From assembly GCA_019671135.1 (NCBI GenBank), contig JAHRHY010000012.1, positions 186,001-250,000 on the forward strand: a DNA stretch of 64,000 bases. Reading direction: 5' to 3'. The notes below the pieces were generated by a model. The model ran no database searches, was not told the origin of the DNA, and saw only the letters and a program-made list of their open reading frames with translations. Below are positions 1 to 10,540 of the stretch, piece after piece; position 1 is the stretch's first letter; each line of letters opens with the position of its first letter. This DNA is from Linnemannia hyalina (Eukaryota; Mortierellomycota; Mortierellomycetes; Mortierellales; Mortierellaceae). Both the position numbers and the translations under genes were made by a program.

Positions 1-409
1 AAATATCTGTTGAGCCAGGGGCGGGCATTCCAGAGAACTCACTAAACATTGGGTGGCTTTGAAAAGGTGATTGTAACAGAAAACCAGAGGTGGCTGTAGC
101 GATAGACAACAACTGTCTTTGTATCCCTTCACAAGTGGTCCTTGTATCTATTCGCAAGTGGTCATTGTACTACCGCCATTTTTCTCTGAAATAGATATAC
201 CAACATACATTCGCACATGAGAAAACGACGCCAATTGGTATGCAACTGCCATTTTAATTTTTAAATAAGCCACCGTCAAACATGGTTGGTGAACCATAGG
301 ACGGAAAAAGGAAACGAAATCATTCACAGGTGCATTGCCCTAGAAATCGTTCTGCTTGAAGAAAGTCTAGAGAAAAGACAAAAAAAGACGTTGTCAGTCA
401 TGCACATTA
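1..409. other. Intergenic, no gene seen
   Basis: AT-rich sequence downstream of the stop codon of the minus-strand hydrolase gene. It presumably contains that gene's 3' untranslated region. I see no open reading frame, tRNA or repeat that can be supported here. Confidence 0.6.
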
Positions 410-1730
410 TTATTGACCTGCCATAGCACCAACAAATATTTTCTTGCTGAAAAAGGAACTAACATTGATTGAGTCGTCAAGGAACTTGGCATCCTCTTTG
501 CTGTCACCCGGTCCTCCAGCCCAATGACCCCAAATGCTCTTAATGACCTTCAATTCAGCATTGTCACCAATGTAATCCTTCTCAATTTGGCTGTCCTCAG
601 GAGGGAAATACAGGTCGTTATCACAGGGCATGATCAAGACCTTGCCTTGAATACCCTTCAGCGCTCTTTCAAAGGCATCTTCATCATGTTGCGATCCTGC
701 ACCGGGACGGCCCAGACCACGGTCAGAGAGACGACGGTCAGCCTCTGCGAGACCAGACTTGCCGGCGTAGAGGGGCTGGGCAGAGATATCCCCATGCTGC
801 CAGGTCCAGAGCATGTGCAGCATATTGTTAGCATCCTTGCTCGTCGACCACTTCTCCCAGAACTCGACCATCACCCTCTCGACTCCCTCGATCCCATAAT
901 ACTTCTCGAACCCCTTCTCGCGATAAAATGCCTGGCTGAATCCCCATCCGGCATACACTCTTCCCAGAGTCTTCAATCCGACAAGAGGCTGCTGGCCCTT
1001 CTCTTCCATATATCGACCTTTACAGTAGCCCTCAGTGTCGGCAAGAATGGCACCCTTGACGGCCTCGAGGAATACCCAGTTATGGAATGAGGTCCGAGCC
1101 GAACCGCAAAAGGGCACAGCGAGCTTGACCATGTCCGGGTACTGGGATGCCCACTGGAAGGCCTGTCCGGCTCCCATGCTCCAACCCAGGACGGCAATCT
1201 GGTCGGTGATCCCCAGACCTTGAGTCAAGAGCTGGTGTTGGGCCTTGACGTTGTCGTAGAAGGTTGTCTTTGGCATGTTGACCCCGCCTTTGGGACCGGT
1301 GGTATTGGAGGGTGAAGTGGATTCACCGTTTCCAAAGAGAGCAGGTACGACGATGAAGTACCTTGTTGAACATCACAGAGAAATATTCAGAGTGGTAAAA
1401 GGAGAAGAGACCCATGTGAGATTTAGGGGTCCTTTTAAGGTTGCCGCTCCAACCCAACGGTTCGAGGTTCCAAGGCGGAGAACTTTATACAAACCTTTCG
1501 GGGTCAAGGGCACGGCGAGGATGCTCGGGGGTGGAGATGAGCCATTCGTTTCCAGCGACGATGGTGCCAGAATACCAGGTAGGGTAGAGGACGCAGGGGT
1601 TGGAGGGGGAACCGTAGGTCAGGTAGGCGATGTAGGCCGCCGTCAGGATCTCGCCAGACTGGAGCTCAAAGTCGCCAAGTTGATAGTACCTGATGGTGCG
1701 GTCGTTGGGGGATGAAGTCATGTTGAACAA
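410..1730 (-). CDS. Homoserine O-acetyltransferase (MetX)-family alpha/beta-hydrolase
   Basis: Two exons give 395 aa: 1730..1495 and 1361..410. Intron 1494..1362 has donor GTTTGT and acceptor CAACAAG, and splicing rebuilds the continuous stretch PERYFIVVPALFGNGES. The first ATG is at 1730; a second in-frame ATG at 1721 is also possible. The product is an alpha/beta-hydrolase of the MetX type. The nucleophile elbow GWSMGAG places the serine near residue 140. A late Asp lies in the CDNDLYFPPED stretch and a His in GHWAGGPG, which together complete the Ser-Asp-His triad. Relatives transfer acetyl or succinyl groups to homoserine, but many fungal members of this branch have no proven substrate, so the exact reaction is open. 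It is divergently placed to the first F-box gene. No targeting signal is obvious. Confidence 0.85.
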
Positions 1731-2279
1731 ACTTGTGGGCCGTTTTGGGGTGAGGAAGGAGAATGTGTCGGGTGAGGAAGAGAGTAAAAGTGGAAAGAAA
1801 AGAAAGGAAAAGAAAAAAAAAAAGAATCGAGTTGATGAAATGGTATGGTGAGAAAGTAGCTAACAAGGGGAGGAAGAAAATCAGCAACCAACAGATGAAA
1901 AAAAAAAAGACAGGGGCTGGAATTTCTCCCACAAACATACATGGGCCAAGTTGCACCTGATTGCTGACAAAGGTCTGGCTCATAAAGCAAACCAAAAAAA
2001 AACAATGGGCAATTGGCACTTGTTCTTTGGCATGACCAAGGGAAACCAAGAGGGACCAAAGTATAACAGGCACGACGCCTTATCCAGGTTTAGCTGCGCT
2101 GGTGAAAGCTGCTCCATGGCTGGACTCAGCACAGCTTGCCTGTTGCCATGATATTACCCTGTCTTTCACGCACATTCATTGGTGATGGCCCTGAATCTTG
2201 CTGTCCCTCTTTTCTTTCTGCTTTTCCCTCTCTTCTTTCTTGCTCGCCACCTCTGCGACCTTCCTGCCTCCATCCGTCG
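1731..2279. other. Divergent intergenic region between hydrolase and F-box gene
   Basis: About 550 bp with short A-runs (near 1810 and 1900) and a CT-rich stretch just before the F-box start (about 2195-2270), typical of a fungal core promoter or 5' leader. An in-frame ATG at 2136 would extend the F-box protein by 48 low-complexity residues. I treat that stretch as leader because the F-box begins right at the second ATG. Confidence 0.5.
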
Positions 2280-4253
2280 ATGCTCATACCAGAGGTGCTG
2301 TTATTAGTCGCCTCCTTCTGTGACACCTCCTCCTATCTGCCTTGCTCCCGAGTATGTCGACAATGGTGCGACATATTCACACCCTACTTCTGGAACACCG
2401 TCGACGACTCCAGGAATCCATGGACTCGTCTCCTTCGACCCCATCCTAATTGCAACCCAAAACAGTTCAGAGCACCACCCCTTCTCGCTCATGCTCACCA
2501 CATCCGACATCTGCTGATCGCCGAACGCTGGCTCTTGTCCACCGCCATCTTGTCCAACATTACCAACCTCGAATCACTTGTCTTTGGAGGGCGATTCAAC
2601 GAGTGGACATATCCCAGCAATGTGTTTCATCTTGACGAGGTCCCAAGCGAAGTGACGGTACCGGATAGCATATTCCACATCCCATCCGACAAGTCGCTCT
2701 CCAAATTGTACAAACGGATAATGACACTTCGGTCACAACTCTGCTGGCAACTGGTCTTCAACAACCCTCACCTCCGGTCGATCGAGTTCAAGTCTGCCAC
2801 CAGTACACCAACCTTCTGGGGATTCAAATCGACAACCGAAGATGCGGCGACAGAGGCGTACCTCCTTCAGGCATTCTCGGCGTTGACACAGGTGCGACAC
2901 CTCGAACTCGGGAAGGGCATTGTCGAATTCGTGCTTCCCCGACTTGGACGTCTCTTCCCACACATTATAACATACGTGTGTCCGACCGTGAGTTTCCTGG
3001 AAATGGATCGTACTCCTTTCGACTCCTGCAGCACTCTTCGCACTCTACGCTTCCATTGCGCCATCAGAGTCCCTCACCTGCGATCCATTTTAAAGGCGTT
3101 CTCGGGACTCCAGCACCTTACACTTGGAGGAACTATCGTGGGATTGAACCCGGTCGCGTCGAATGAGATCATTGAGCATTCCAGTCTGGAGACGCTTGTG
3201 ACCGTTCGCTTCTCGGACCTCGTTGCTGGCAAGGTCCGGTTCAGGGGGCTGAAAAAGTTGACGGTGCCAGGATTGTCTCATCGAGAACTCAAGGAAGCGT
3301 TGAGCGCGCTGCCATCATTGGAGTATCTCTTGCTATCAAGTTATGATGACAGAGGCTATGCAGGCGATCTTTCGGAATTGGGAGCTTCAAAGCAGGACTA
3401 CCCGCTTCAGACGTTTTTCTGTTCGACAAGCCACGGGAACCCGACCATACCACACTTTGTGCACTCGATGCCGCATTTGGTCCGCTTGCATCTTGGAGCC
3501 ACCACGGGAGATCTTGTTGCGGAGCTGGGCAGGACGTGCAGGAGCCTGGAGTGGGTGCACTTTGATCTCCAAGAGCCATGTTACCAGGAGATGAATCAAC
3601 TCTTTGTCGAGTGTCCTAGGTTGACACATTGCTTGGGGGAAGGTCATGAAGTTCTGAGCAGCGACGTTCTTCAGGAGCCTTACTGGGCATGTCTTGGACT
3701 TCAGGAACTGCATTGTGCCATTCGAGGGGTGGTCAGGTTGACGGTTGGCCAGGAACATGTTTTGGACAAGATGCGACACGAGTCAAGGACGGAGCCAGAG
3801 ATGAACGAGGAGCGAGAAGCCGTCAATAGGTGGACAGAGTCACTTTCAGTTCAGCGACAAGTTTACCAAAGACTGGCACTGTTGACTGAGCTAACGTACT
3901 TGGATATTGGGTTTGGTCAGTTCTCGAGGGGGGACTTTCTTGAGCGCTACGTGAGTGAGTTTGACGGAGGACTTCGCTACCGAGGACGGACTAGCAGTAC
4001 TTTTTCAGGATGTCTGGAGCTTTCGTTGGAATCTGGATTATTCGAACTTGGGACACTTGCTCGACTCAGGACTATTGGGTTCCAGGGCGTTGATCACCGC
4101 ATAGGGTTGCCAGAGATGCTTTGGATGGTGGCGAGGTGGCCGGTGAAGAGGTTAATGGGGATGGAGGGGTATTATGTTCGACAGGGGGGTCCAGACCCAC
4201 AGCAGGAGCCACGACTGGAGTCTTTTCTTAAGCTTGTGCCTTCGGCTGTCTAG
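2280..4253 (+). CDS. F-box / leucine-rich-repeat-type protein, paralogue 1
   Basis: Intronless, 657 aa from the ATG at 2280. The N-terminus is an F-box-like helix bundle (MLIPEVLLLVASFCDTSSY, then CSRVCRQWCDIF and FWNTVDD), followed by about 600 residues of irregular leucine-rich repeats (LRHLELGKG, LEYLLLSS, LVRLHLG, LTYLDIGFG). F-box proteins act as substrate receptors of SCF ubiquitin ligases through Skp1. The target is unknown. It is the first of three tandem paralogues; the C-terminal block CLELSLESGLFEL is shared with the next gene (CLELTLESGLSEL) and recognisable in the third (LEMTLRSGLAAL). An upstream in-frame ATG at 2136 was rejected as start because the added sequence is Ser/Pro/Cys-rich and not shared by the paralogues. 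Confidence 0.85.
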   Translation: MLIPEVLLLVASFCDTSSYLPCSRVCRQWCDIFTPYFWNTVDDSRNPWTRLLRPHPNCNPKQFRAPPLLAHAHHIRHLLIAERWLLSTAILSNITNLESLVFGGRFNEWTYPSNVFHLDEVPSEVTVPDSIFHIPSDKSLSKLYKRIMTLRSQLCWQLVFNNPHLRSIEFKSATSTPTFWGFKSTTEDAATEAYLLQAFSALTQVRHLELGKGIVEFVLPRLGRLFPHIITYVCPTVSFLEMDRTPFDSCSTLRTLRFHCAIRVPHLRSILKAFSGLQHLTLGGTIVGLNPVASNEIIEHSSLETLVTVRFSDLVAGKVRFRGLKKLTVPGLSHRELKEALSALPSLEYLLLSSYDDRGYAGDLSELGASKQDYPLQTFFCSTSHGNPTIPHFVHSMPHLVRLHLGATTGDLVAELGRTCRSLEWVHFDLQEPCYQEMNQLFVECPRLTHCLGEGHEVLSSDVLQEPYWACLGLQELHCAIRGVVRLTVGQEHVLDKMRHESRTEPEMNEEREAVNRWTESLSVQRQVYQRLALLTELTYLDIGFGQFSRGDFLERYVSEFDGGLRYRGRTSSTFSGCLELSLESGLFELGTLARLRTIGFQGVDHRIGLPEMLWMVARWPVKRLMGMEGYYVRQGGPDPQQEPRLESFLKLVPSAV

Positions 4254-4629
4254 TTATTATGATAACGCAATATTCAAATTGCTTGTCACCGGTCTCTGCC
4301 GCATGGTTTGCATGGTTTGCTGGGCCATATCCTATACAGACGTCGCACTCAATTGTTCAACACCTCCCAGGATGCCTTCGCCAGTAAAAAAAAAAAAAAA
4401 ACATGCTCATAGCCGAGCTTCTGCTGCCGATCGCTTTTTTTGCGACTCTTGGGCCTATCCCCTTTGCAATCACCAAAAAATCATATCCAACAGAAGGAGC
4501 AACGCGCCAAATTCACAGTGACTCACTGGGTGAAAGACGATCTTGTTCTTTTCACTCCTTTCACTCCTTTCACTCCTTTCACTCCTTTCACTGTCCCTCA
4601 AACACACACAAATAAAAAAACATCAACAG
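4254..4629. other. Short intergenic region with A-tract and CT repeats
   Basis: Holds the presumed 3' end of F-box gene 1, a run of about 16 A at 4386-4401, and a CT-rich leader for F-box gene 2 that includes a 9-bp tandem repeat (entered separately). Confidence 0.5.
4552..4594 (+). repeat. 9-bp tandem repeat CACTCCTTT, about five copies
   Basis: Perfect 9-bp units directly upstream of F-box gene 2. Because 9 is a multiple of 3 the tract stays open in frame (reading FSLLSLLSLLS) and creates a false N-terminal extension of the F-box gene. It most likely lies in the 5' leader and is prone to length variation. Confidence 0.85.
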
Positions 4630-6813
4630 ATGTCACACCAGGCAACATCATCAGCCATGATGAACCGGATCCCCCTCGAGGTTCTTCTCCAAATCGCCTC
4701 ACATCTCGACACCCAGTCCTGCTTTGCATGTCGCGCTGTCTGTTGTTACTGGGCCGACGCATTCATCCCCTCCTGCTGGCATACCGTCGACAGCCTGCGC
4801 TCACCCTGGAAACAGATCCTAAAGTCGCCCAACTCCATGCAGACACCAGAGGAACGGGAGATTCAGATGCTGAGAGTATGGTCACTGCTGCAACGATACG
4901 GTTCACATATCAGGGACATCACCATCCGTGACGACGGTTTACTGGATGCAGCTATCAAGGCTCGCCTCTCCCGTCTGGACTCCCTTACCATCTGTGGAAT
5001 CGTCAACGAATACGTCTATGGTCAGGAGTCTGCCTTTATGGCCGTCAAGAGGCAGCAGGAGCAGTCATTGGATCATACGACGACGATGATGGTAACAACA
5101 ACAGCGACAACCTCTGCCGAGGCAACCCTTGACTCCTGGTCGGACCTCCCTTCAATGACCCTGTTTGACACGAGCTTTCGTAAACAATGCCTCATGAGTC
5201 GGACCCAAGGATGCTGGCTATTGATCACAAAGAACCCTGGACTGCGTCGACTGGAATTCAAGAACCAGACGAGCTACACCATCTTCCCATTCAAGTCTTT
5301 TCCACCGATACCAACTACGACATCAATACCCAGCAGAGACTTTGTGGAAAAACTTCTGGCCGGGCTACCATACCTGAATCACCTGGCGATGGAAAAACCA
5401 GTGGCAGAATTTGTCCTTGCGAACCTGGGAACTCGATATCGGAACATCACGTCGTTTGTCCACCTAAACGCTGAAGACTATGCGAACGGGATCCTCAGCA
5501 AGTCTGCCACCTCTACAACCCTTCGACGACTCAAATTGCAACGGCGAATCGATGCGGAAAATCTGGTGAGAATAGGCAGAATCTTTCCCGAGCTCCGTGA
5601 GCTTTACTTGTCGGTCGTCCATGTTCCTCCTCATTTCCAGCACTCTCCCGACGACAGCGATGACAACTGTGTTGGTGGGCAGTCCAAGGAACCACCATTG
5701 TTCACAAAACTGGAGTACCTCTTTGCTGCCAACATTTTTGATATTGCAAGTCTTTCTCGAGCTGGAATCCGACTCCCCGCTGTGAAGAGGGTTGACCCCA
5801 CCATCAAGTTCAGGACGCTTGCTTACCTCTGGATTGTATTGAGGGCCTATCCGACTTTGGAACATCTGGATGCTATGGAGACCTTTTCCGCAGATCGACG
5901 CTACGGAGACGCTTTGGACCCGGCCTCGTTGAAGCCCACTTCAAGTCTGCGTCTGAGAACCTTTATACTTTCTCACGGCCCGGCGTTCGGATTAGGAGTC
6001 GGCGGAATGCTGGAAGTCATGCCCTTGCTGACACATCTGGAACTTGGACTCATCCCACCTTCGGCACTTGAGGTCATGGCAAAGAACTGTCGGAACCTAG
6101 AGCATCTGCGGTTCAACCTCGAGCAAGGAAATGGGCATAAGGAGCTCAACAAACTCTTTGAGGTTTGTTCGAAACTCAAGGTTTGCAGAGGAAAGGGACA
6201 CGAGATTCTTGGAGGCGACTTTGTTGAGAATCACAACTGGACGTGCTTTGGACTTCAGGAGCTGGATCTTAAGATTGTCGGCATCCCACGGATGAGCAGG
6301 ACCCAGGAACGTGTTTGGGAGGCGATGCAGCAAGACCACCGAACCTCTGGAAGCACGGACGAGGAGCGAGCAGCAGCGACCCAACAACGCTACTCATGTC
6401 AGTATCAAAAGTCGGCTTATAAGAACTTGGCCAAGTATGTTCATTTGCGGCACCTCAACCTCGGTGGTCTTGATAGCGTACAGTCTGGGACGACAACAAC
6501 TACTGGAGCCGATCATACTGCTCCCGACTGTTTGGAGCTGACTCTGGAATCGGGACTTTCTGAGCTGGCAGGTATCCGTTTTCTGGAGACACTCGGAGTG
6601 GGTGGGCTAAGTCATCGAATGGGGACAAAGGACCTGCAGTGGATGTGCCAGCATTGGCCACTGAAGAAAGTGAGCGGGCTGGAGTACCTGAGGGCGGATC
6701 CCGACAACCAGCTCGAGGCGGAGGATATTCTCGATCGGGTCAAAATTAGCATGATGATCTCGGGGATGACCAACAATAACAACAGCCGGTCGCCTTCGAG
6801 GACTGGGTTCTGA
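4630..6813 (+). CDS. F-box / leucine-rich-repeat-type protein, paralogue 2
   Basis: Intronless, 727 aa from ATG 4630; a second candidate start lies ten codons on (MMNRIPLEVLL). The F-box is at residues 11-55 (RIPLEVLLQIASHLDTQS, then CRAVCCYWADAF and CWHTVDS), followed by long leucine-rich repeats (LRRLEFKNQ, LTHLELGLI, LEHLRFNLE, LRHLNLGG). A threonine/methionine-rich low-complexity insert lies around residues 145-165. Architecture, length and several blocks (GHEIL and GHEVL, W.C.GLQELDLKI) match the upstream paralogue, so the two arose by tandem duplication. Expected role: substrate receptor of a Skp1-cullin-F-box ubiquitin ligase; substrate unknown. The in-frame ATG at 4543 is disfavoured because it would translate the 9-bp repeat tract. 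Confidence 0.85.
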   Translation: MSHQATSSAMMNRIPLEVLLQIASHLDTQSCFACRAVCCYWADAFIPSCWHTVDSLRSPWKQILKSPNSMQTPEEREIQMLRVWSLLQRYGSHIRDITIRDDGLLDAAIKARLSRLDSLTICGIVNEYVYGQESAFMAVKRQQEQSLDHTTTMMVTTTATTSAEATLDSWSDLPSMTLFDTSFRKQCLMSRTQGCWLLITKNPGLRRLEFKNQTSYTIFPFKSFPPIPTTTSIPSRDFVEKLLAGLPYLNHLAMEKPVAEFVLANLGTRYRNITSFVHLNAEDYANGILSKSATSTTLRRLKLQRRIDAENLVRIGRIFPELRELYLSVVHVPPHFQHSPDDSDDNCVGGQSKEPPLFTKLEYLFAANIFDIASLSRAGIRLPAVKRVDPTIKFRTLAYLWIVLRAYPTLEHLDAMETFSADRRYGDALDPASLKPTSSLRLRTFILSHGPAFGLGVGGMLEVMPLLTHLELGLIPPSALEVMAKNCRNLEHLRFNLEQGNGHKELNKLFEVCSKLKVCRGKGHEILGGDFVENHNWTCFGLQELDLKIVGIPRMSRTQERVWEAMQQDHRTSGSTDEERAAATQQRYSCQYQKSAYKNLAKYVHLRHLNLGGLDSVQSGTTTTTGADHTAPDCLELTLESGLSELAGIRFLETLGVGGLSHRMGTKDLQWMCQHWPLKKVSGLEYLRADPDNQLEAEDILDRVKISMMISGMTNNNNSRSPSRTGF

Positions 6814-7114
6814 GTACCAAGCTATCTGCACATGTAGGTTCGTTTCTCTATTGAAATTAAACAAAGGCGTTTGAATGATTCCCCTAAAAACGTCGCCATC
6901 CCTGACCCGACCGTCTGCCTTGCGCAGACTAGTTAGCCTGATTCTGCTTTACTTCTTTTCAGCTATTGTTATCTCTTCTCCCACCTCTCTCCTCTTTCCT
7001 TTTGTTTCCCAACACATACACACACAGCACATATACGTACATACCGCATTCATGCACACTCATTCTCAACAACACTTTATTCCGGCCTTGACGGACACTC
7101 CAAGCGACTGGCCA

Positions 7115-8990
7115 ATGTATCTCATTCCAGAGGTGCTCGACATCATTGCCACCCATCTCTCGACATCCTCCTTCTACTGTTGTCAAGTCTGCCGATTCTG
7201 GAACTCTGTTTTTACGCGTCACTTTTGGCACTCTGTCAACGACTATGAGGCTCCTTGGGGGAGAGTCATGCTACCCATCGAGCTCGAGGAGCGACCCCAG
7301 TTGTTGATCAAGACGAACGGTAGTTTTATCCACGAGCTGGCTCTGTCCGAGCTGTGGATGCTGGAGGCGGTGTTGGATGGACGACTGGTCTCGAACTTGA
7401 CGAGTTTGGAGGTTCATGGGCTCTTTGACTACGACAGACGCTTTCAACATGACCGTTAACTAGCGGATAGAGGTCTCAAAGAAATTCTTTACAGAGATGG
7501 ATAGGCCCTGTGCTGGTTTGTACAGCGATAAAGAGGGTGATGACTATGAAGAATACTCCTCCCACAAAGCCCGGGAGCGCTTGGTCCAGATCTGGGAATT
7601 GATTGCCAACAACCACAACCTGGAGAGCTTCGTCTTTATGGGGTATGAGCAAGGTCGTTGTAGCTGCTTGGTCCCTGGAGAAGCACAATGGAGTTTCTAG
7701 CCGGCGTCATGATACATATGTTGCAACTTCGTTATGTCAAGATTAGAGCCTATGCTGCATCGTACATCCCCCAGAACCTGACCACTATAGCGCCCCACAT
7801 TACCTCGTTCGTCTATTCTGAGGGGTTTGAAGGAGAGTACGACGATATCTACGGCAGGTTTTTGAAGGGCTTGAAGGACTCGACGACAACACCTTGCACG
7901 ACTCTCTAGAGCCTGATGCTGGACAAGAACATGAGGGACTCCACCGTTCTTCATATTGTCCTTGGCGCCTTTCCGTTACTTCGAGACCTGATTTTGCCGG
8001 TGCGCATGGGGAACTTGGAGGACCAAGTGCCAGCTGTCGCGAAGAAGCGCCCCGAGGTTGTTCACGACCACCTGGAAAAGATCACTGAACAGATCGTCAC
8101 CTCTTCTCAACATTCGATTGTCAAACAGCAAACAATTCGGCTCCATCAGTAGCGTCAAGAGTGATGAGGAGCTTGTTGCCATCTTGACCGCGTTATCGAC
8201 CTTAAAGTTTCTGGGGGTCGACATACTCAAGAACTCGGATACCTTCTTCCAGCTTGAAGTGCAGCCGATTAGCAGATCCATCGCGATGTGGGCAACCGAG
8301 CGGGCGCTCACGACTGTCATCGTCAAGGGCGGAAAGTACCGATCCAATGCTTGGACCCATCTCTTTTCCAGGATGCCTATCCTCGTCTTTGTCCATCTCC
8401 AGGACATCTCGAAAGAAATCCTCATCGTAATCGGCAACGCGCGTCATCACCTGGAGAACTTTAGGCTCTGTTCCAAGGATCCCAGCAAGCAGTTCACCCG
8501 CCGCCCTTGCTATCTGAATTCTGACCGCCTGACCCAAACTCAAGACCTGTCCCGGAGGCAATAACGATAAATGGGCGAGCTCAGAGAGTTTATCCTCGAC
8601 ACCAAGATGCCCCAGAACATCAGCAACCTCGACCAACGCCAGCAACAGAACCAGAGCCGTCGAAAACAGCGCAACCAACAGTACCACTAGCGGCGTCATC
8701 AGGATCCACAACTTATCAAGTACGAAGAGGAGCAGCTTCAGTACTGGACCCGCCGCTATCCGAACCGGCCTCCATCCAACATCAACACCTTGGAGATGAC
8801 CCTCCGATCGGGACTTGCTGCGCTGGAGACGCTTATCAAGCTGACAGAGTTGTCGGTCTAGGGGCTTAACCATTTCCTCCAAGACCCTGAGATCGATTGG
8901 GTGGTTGAGCATTGGCCTGAGCTGAGGGAGTTGGATAGAGTCAGTTCTTCGCTCAAGCAGAACTATTTCAACCGCCGACGACAGCAATGA
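7115..8990 (+). pseudogene. Third tandem F-box/LRR paralogue, disrupted
   Basis: The F-box start is intact (MYLIPEVLDIIATHLSTSS, CCQVCRFWNSVF, FWHSVND) and reads to a stop at 7459. Homology to the two upstream genes then continues in other frames and across stops: about 7497-7700 (RLVQIWELIANNHNLESFVF), 7688-7909, 7916-8152, about 8130-8564 (LKFLGVDILKNSDTFFQL) and about 8789-8990, where LEMTLRSGLAAL matches the LEL(S/T)LESGL block of the paralogues and is followed by an in-frame TAG near 8860. The final TGA at 8990 matches the expected end, so the gene decayed in place rather than being truncated. Introns cannot explain all breaks, because several stops fall inside conserved stretches without splice consensus. 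The roughly 300 bp before it (6814-7114) is a CT- and CA-rich leader. Confidence 0.8.
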
Positions 8991-9418
8991 AGCACCAAAT
9001 GGCTTCTCCGCCCCTCTGGCTTGTCTGGTGCTGCACCCAACTCGGACCATTTCTTAAACACCTCTTCCCACATCTTTTACAAACCATATAGCTAACACCA
9101 AACAAAAAAAATAATACGCTTCTCTTCTCCTAATCCATCCCTCGCTCACTTTTTTATCGCGCATGCTCGACTCACTCTTCAAACGCGCCCAACTCCACTC
9201 TACACCTAAACGAAATCATAAATAGAGAGAGCAACGGAGATTTCAGATGATTGTTTTTTTATTCATCGTACAAGATACAATGGCGAAGAAGGAGAAGAAG
9301 GAACAGCAAGACTACAAAGTCAAGTGACAAGGAGAGGGAGAAGAGGAAGGAGGAAAATAGGAAAGAGATCGTCGAAAAGAATGGAAGAGTAGAGGCTAAT
9401 GTTGCTCAATGAGAGGGT
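8991..9418. other. Intergenic; contains 3' UTR of the 265-aa gene
   Basis: The right half (about 9240-9418) is the 3' untranslated region of the minus-strand 265-aa gene. It is recognisably similar to 15930-16124 behind its paralogue: both carry a TTTTTATTCA(T/C)CGTA..AAGATAC element and GACTACAAAGTCAAGTGA. Nothing else is seen. Confidence 0.6.
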
Positions 9419-10216
9419 TCAGACCTCCTTGGGAGCCACGTTGAAGTGGGTCTCGAAGCAGGACAACTTATCTCCAGTAGGAGATGAGTATTGTCTACCC
9501 CATTCGTCAAGACCACCATTCCCCAGGATGGAAGCGAGCTCATCAGCGTAGGCGATCAGAAAGGTGGTGTTGAGCTTAATCACGGTACGAGCGATCCGGT
9601 ACGTCTGCTCGACATAAGTCTTCTTTCCGTGCTGGTCCAGCTTCATTGACAAGGTCGCATAGAAGAGGGTGATGTAAGTTGTGTAGCTGGACCTTTGGAT
9701 CGCGTCCTGTGAGAAGATGGCCTTGTCGCTCTCCCTTGAACTCTTGTTCAGAATACTGTTGGCCATTCTCTGTATAGACTGGATAATCCCGTTGATGTCT
9801 GCGTCGCCGAATCCGACGTAGGCGCTGCGGATCTGGTTGATCATATAATCAATATTCTGTGAGGTTCGCTGCTCCACAGTCTCCTCGGTCCGGTCAAGGA
9901 AGAACCCCGGGAAAGTAGCGATCCTCCAGACGTATTCATTAAACTGGGATGCTTGACCCTTGAGGCCGAGGGCGGGACGGAAGCCAGACTGGATCCCAGC
10001 GTAGGTCATTACAGCGGCGGCGGCATCGGCGTGGTTATCAGGGTTACGGAATAACTCGGCGCCTGTCGCGCCCCGGGGGGAGACGTTGAAGTAGAAGGGT
10101 TGGGCGACCATCTCTGTGTTGATGTCTGCGGACACGGTTGGGAGGGCTCTGGGGGGCAGGCCGAGGAGGGGTTTGCCGTCGGCCCAGCGGCGGAGGTTCT
10201 CCAAATCGTCAGACAT
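9419..10216 (-). CDS. Unrecognised 265-aa protein with NHADAAA and FPGF blocks, copy 1 (leaderless branch)
   Basis: Single coding exon, 265 aa, start MSDDLENLRRW; no signal peptide or membrane segment. A 5' UTR intron is inferred at 10323..10255 (donor GTAAGT, branch-like CACTAAC, acceptor ACAG); it is conserved in the paralogue at 16125-16922. Blocks: FYFNVSPRGATG (about residue 41), RNPDNHADAAAAVMTYAG (about 56-74), RIATFPGF (about 97), a helical pair (IDYMINQIRSAYVG and IIQSIQRMANSILN), alternating strands (TTYITLFYATLSMKL, TYVEQTYRIARTVIKL) and a C-terminal DKLSCFETHF. The NHADAAA and FPGF blocks recur in the secreted proteins of this cluster. I do not recognise the family with certainty. 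The helix-strand order is faintly reminiscent of Cyt/volvatoxin-type pore-forming proteins; this is a hypothesis only. Confidence 0.85.
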   Translation of the reverse strand: MSDDLENLRRWADGKPLLGLPPRALPTVSADINTEMVAQPFYFNVSPRGATGAELFRNPDNHADAAAAVMTYAGIQSGFRPALGLKGQASQFNEYVWRIATFPGFFLDRTEETVEQRTSQNIDYMINQIRSAYVGFGDADINGIIQSIQRMANSILNKSSRESDKAIFSQDAIQRSSYTTYITLFYATLSMKLDQHGKKTYVEQTYRIARTVIKLNTTFLIAYADELASILGNGGLDEWGRQYSSPTGDKLSCFETHFNVAPKEV

Positions 10217-10522
10217 GGTGTGGGTCTATGTTTGCGGATAGGGGAAAGGACGCTCTGTTAGTGAAAAACGAGTCAGGGAAGATAATCAACTTTTTTGCAC
10301 AAGAGGATGTATGTAGGACTTACTCGCTGTTTCTTGGTGGGAAGTTGAGGAAAAGGAGCTGGGAAGCATGGCGTTTTCATTTCACACGGATCCGTTGTCT
10401 TTTTATTCCAAGAAAGCTATGCCACTGTTGGTAACAAAAAACACAAAACGCCACATTGGACTGACATTCGACTAAGCAAGGATGCCGCTGAGATGAGATG
10501 AGTGGTGAGGACAGCGACTCCC

Positions 10523-10540
10523 CTTGCATGCCCCGACTCG
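10523..10540 (-). promoter_or_regulatory. Conserved upstream motif, copy 1
   Basis: CTTGCATGCCCCGACTCG on the plus strand (reverse complement on the coding strand), about 310 bp upstream of the start codon of the leaderless gene. Perfect copies occur at 17216-17233 and 17364-17381 upstream of its paralogue. It contains the palindrome GCATGC joined to CCCCG and may be a transcription-factor site. The function is inferred from conservation and position only. Confidence 0.45.

Noticed and set aside
4543..4629. Hydrophobic SLL-repeat N-terminus of F-box protein 2 as a signal peptide
   Set aside because: It is a translation of a 9-bp CT repeat in the leader; the paralogues start directly at the F-box.
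8202..9050. 282-codon open frame on the minus strand
   Set aside because: It is antisense to the F-box pseudogene; leucine-rich composition reflects the reverse complement of LRR codons, with no domain of its own.
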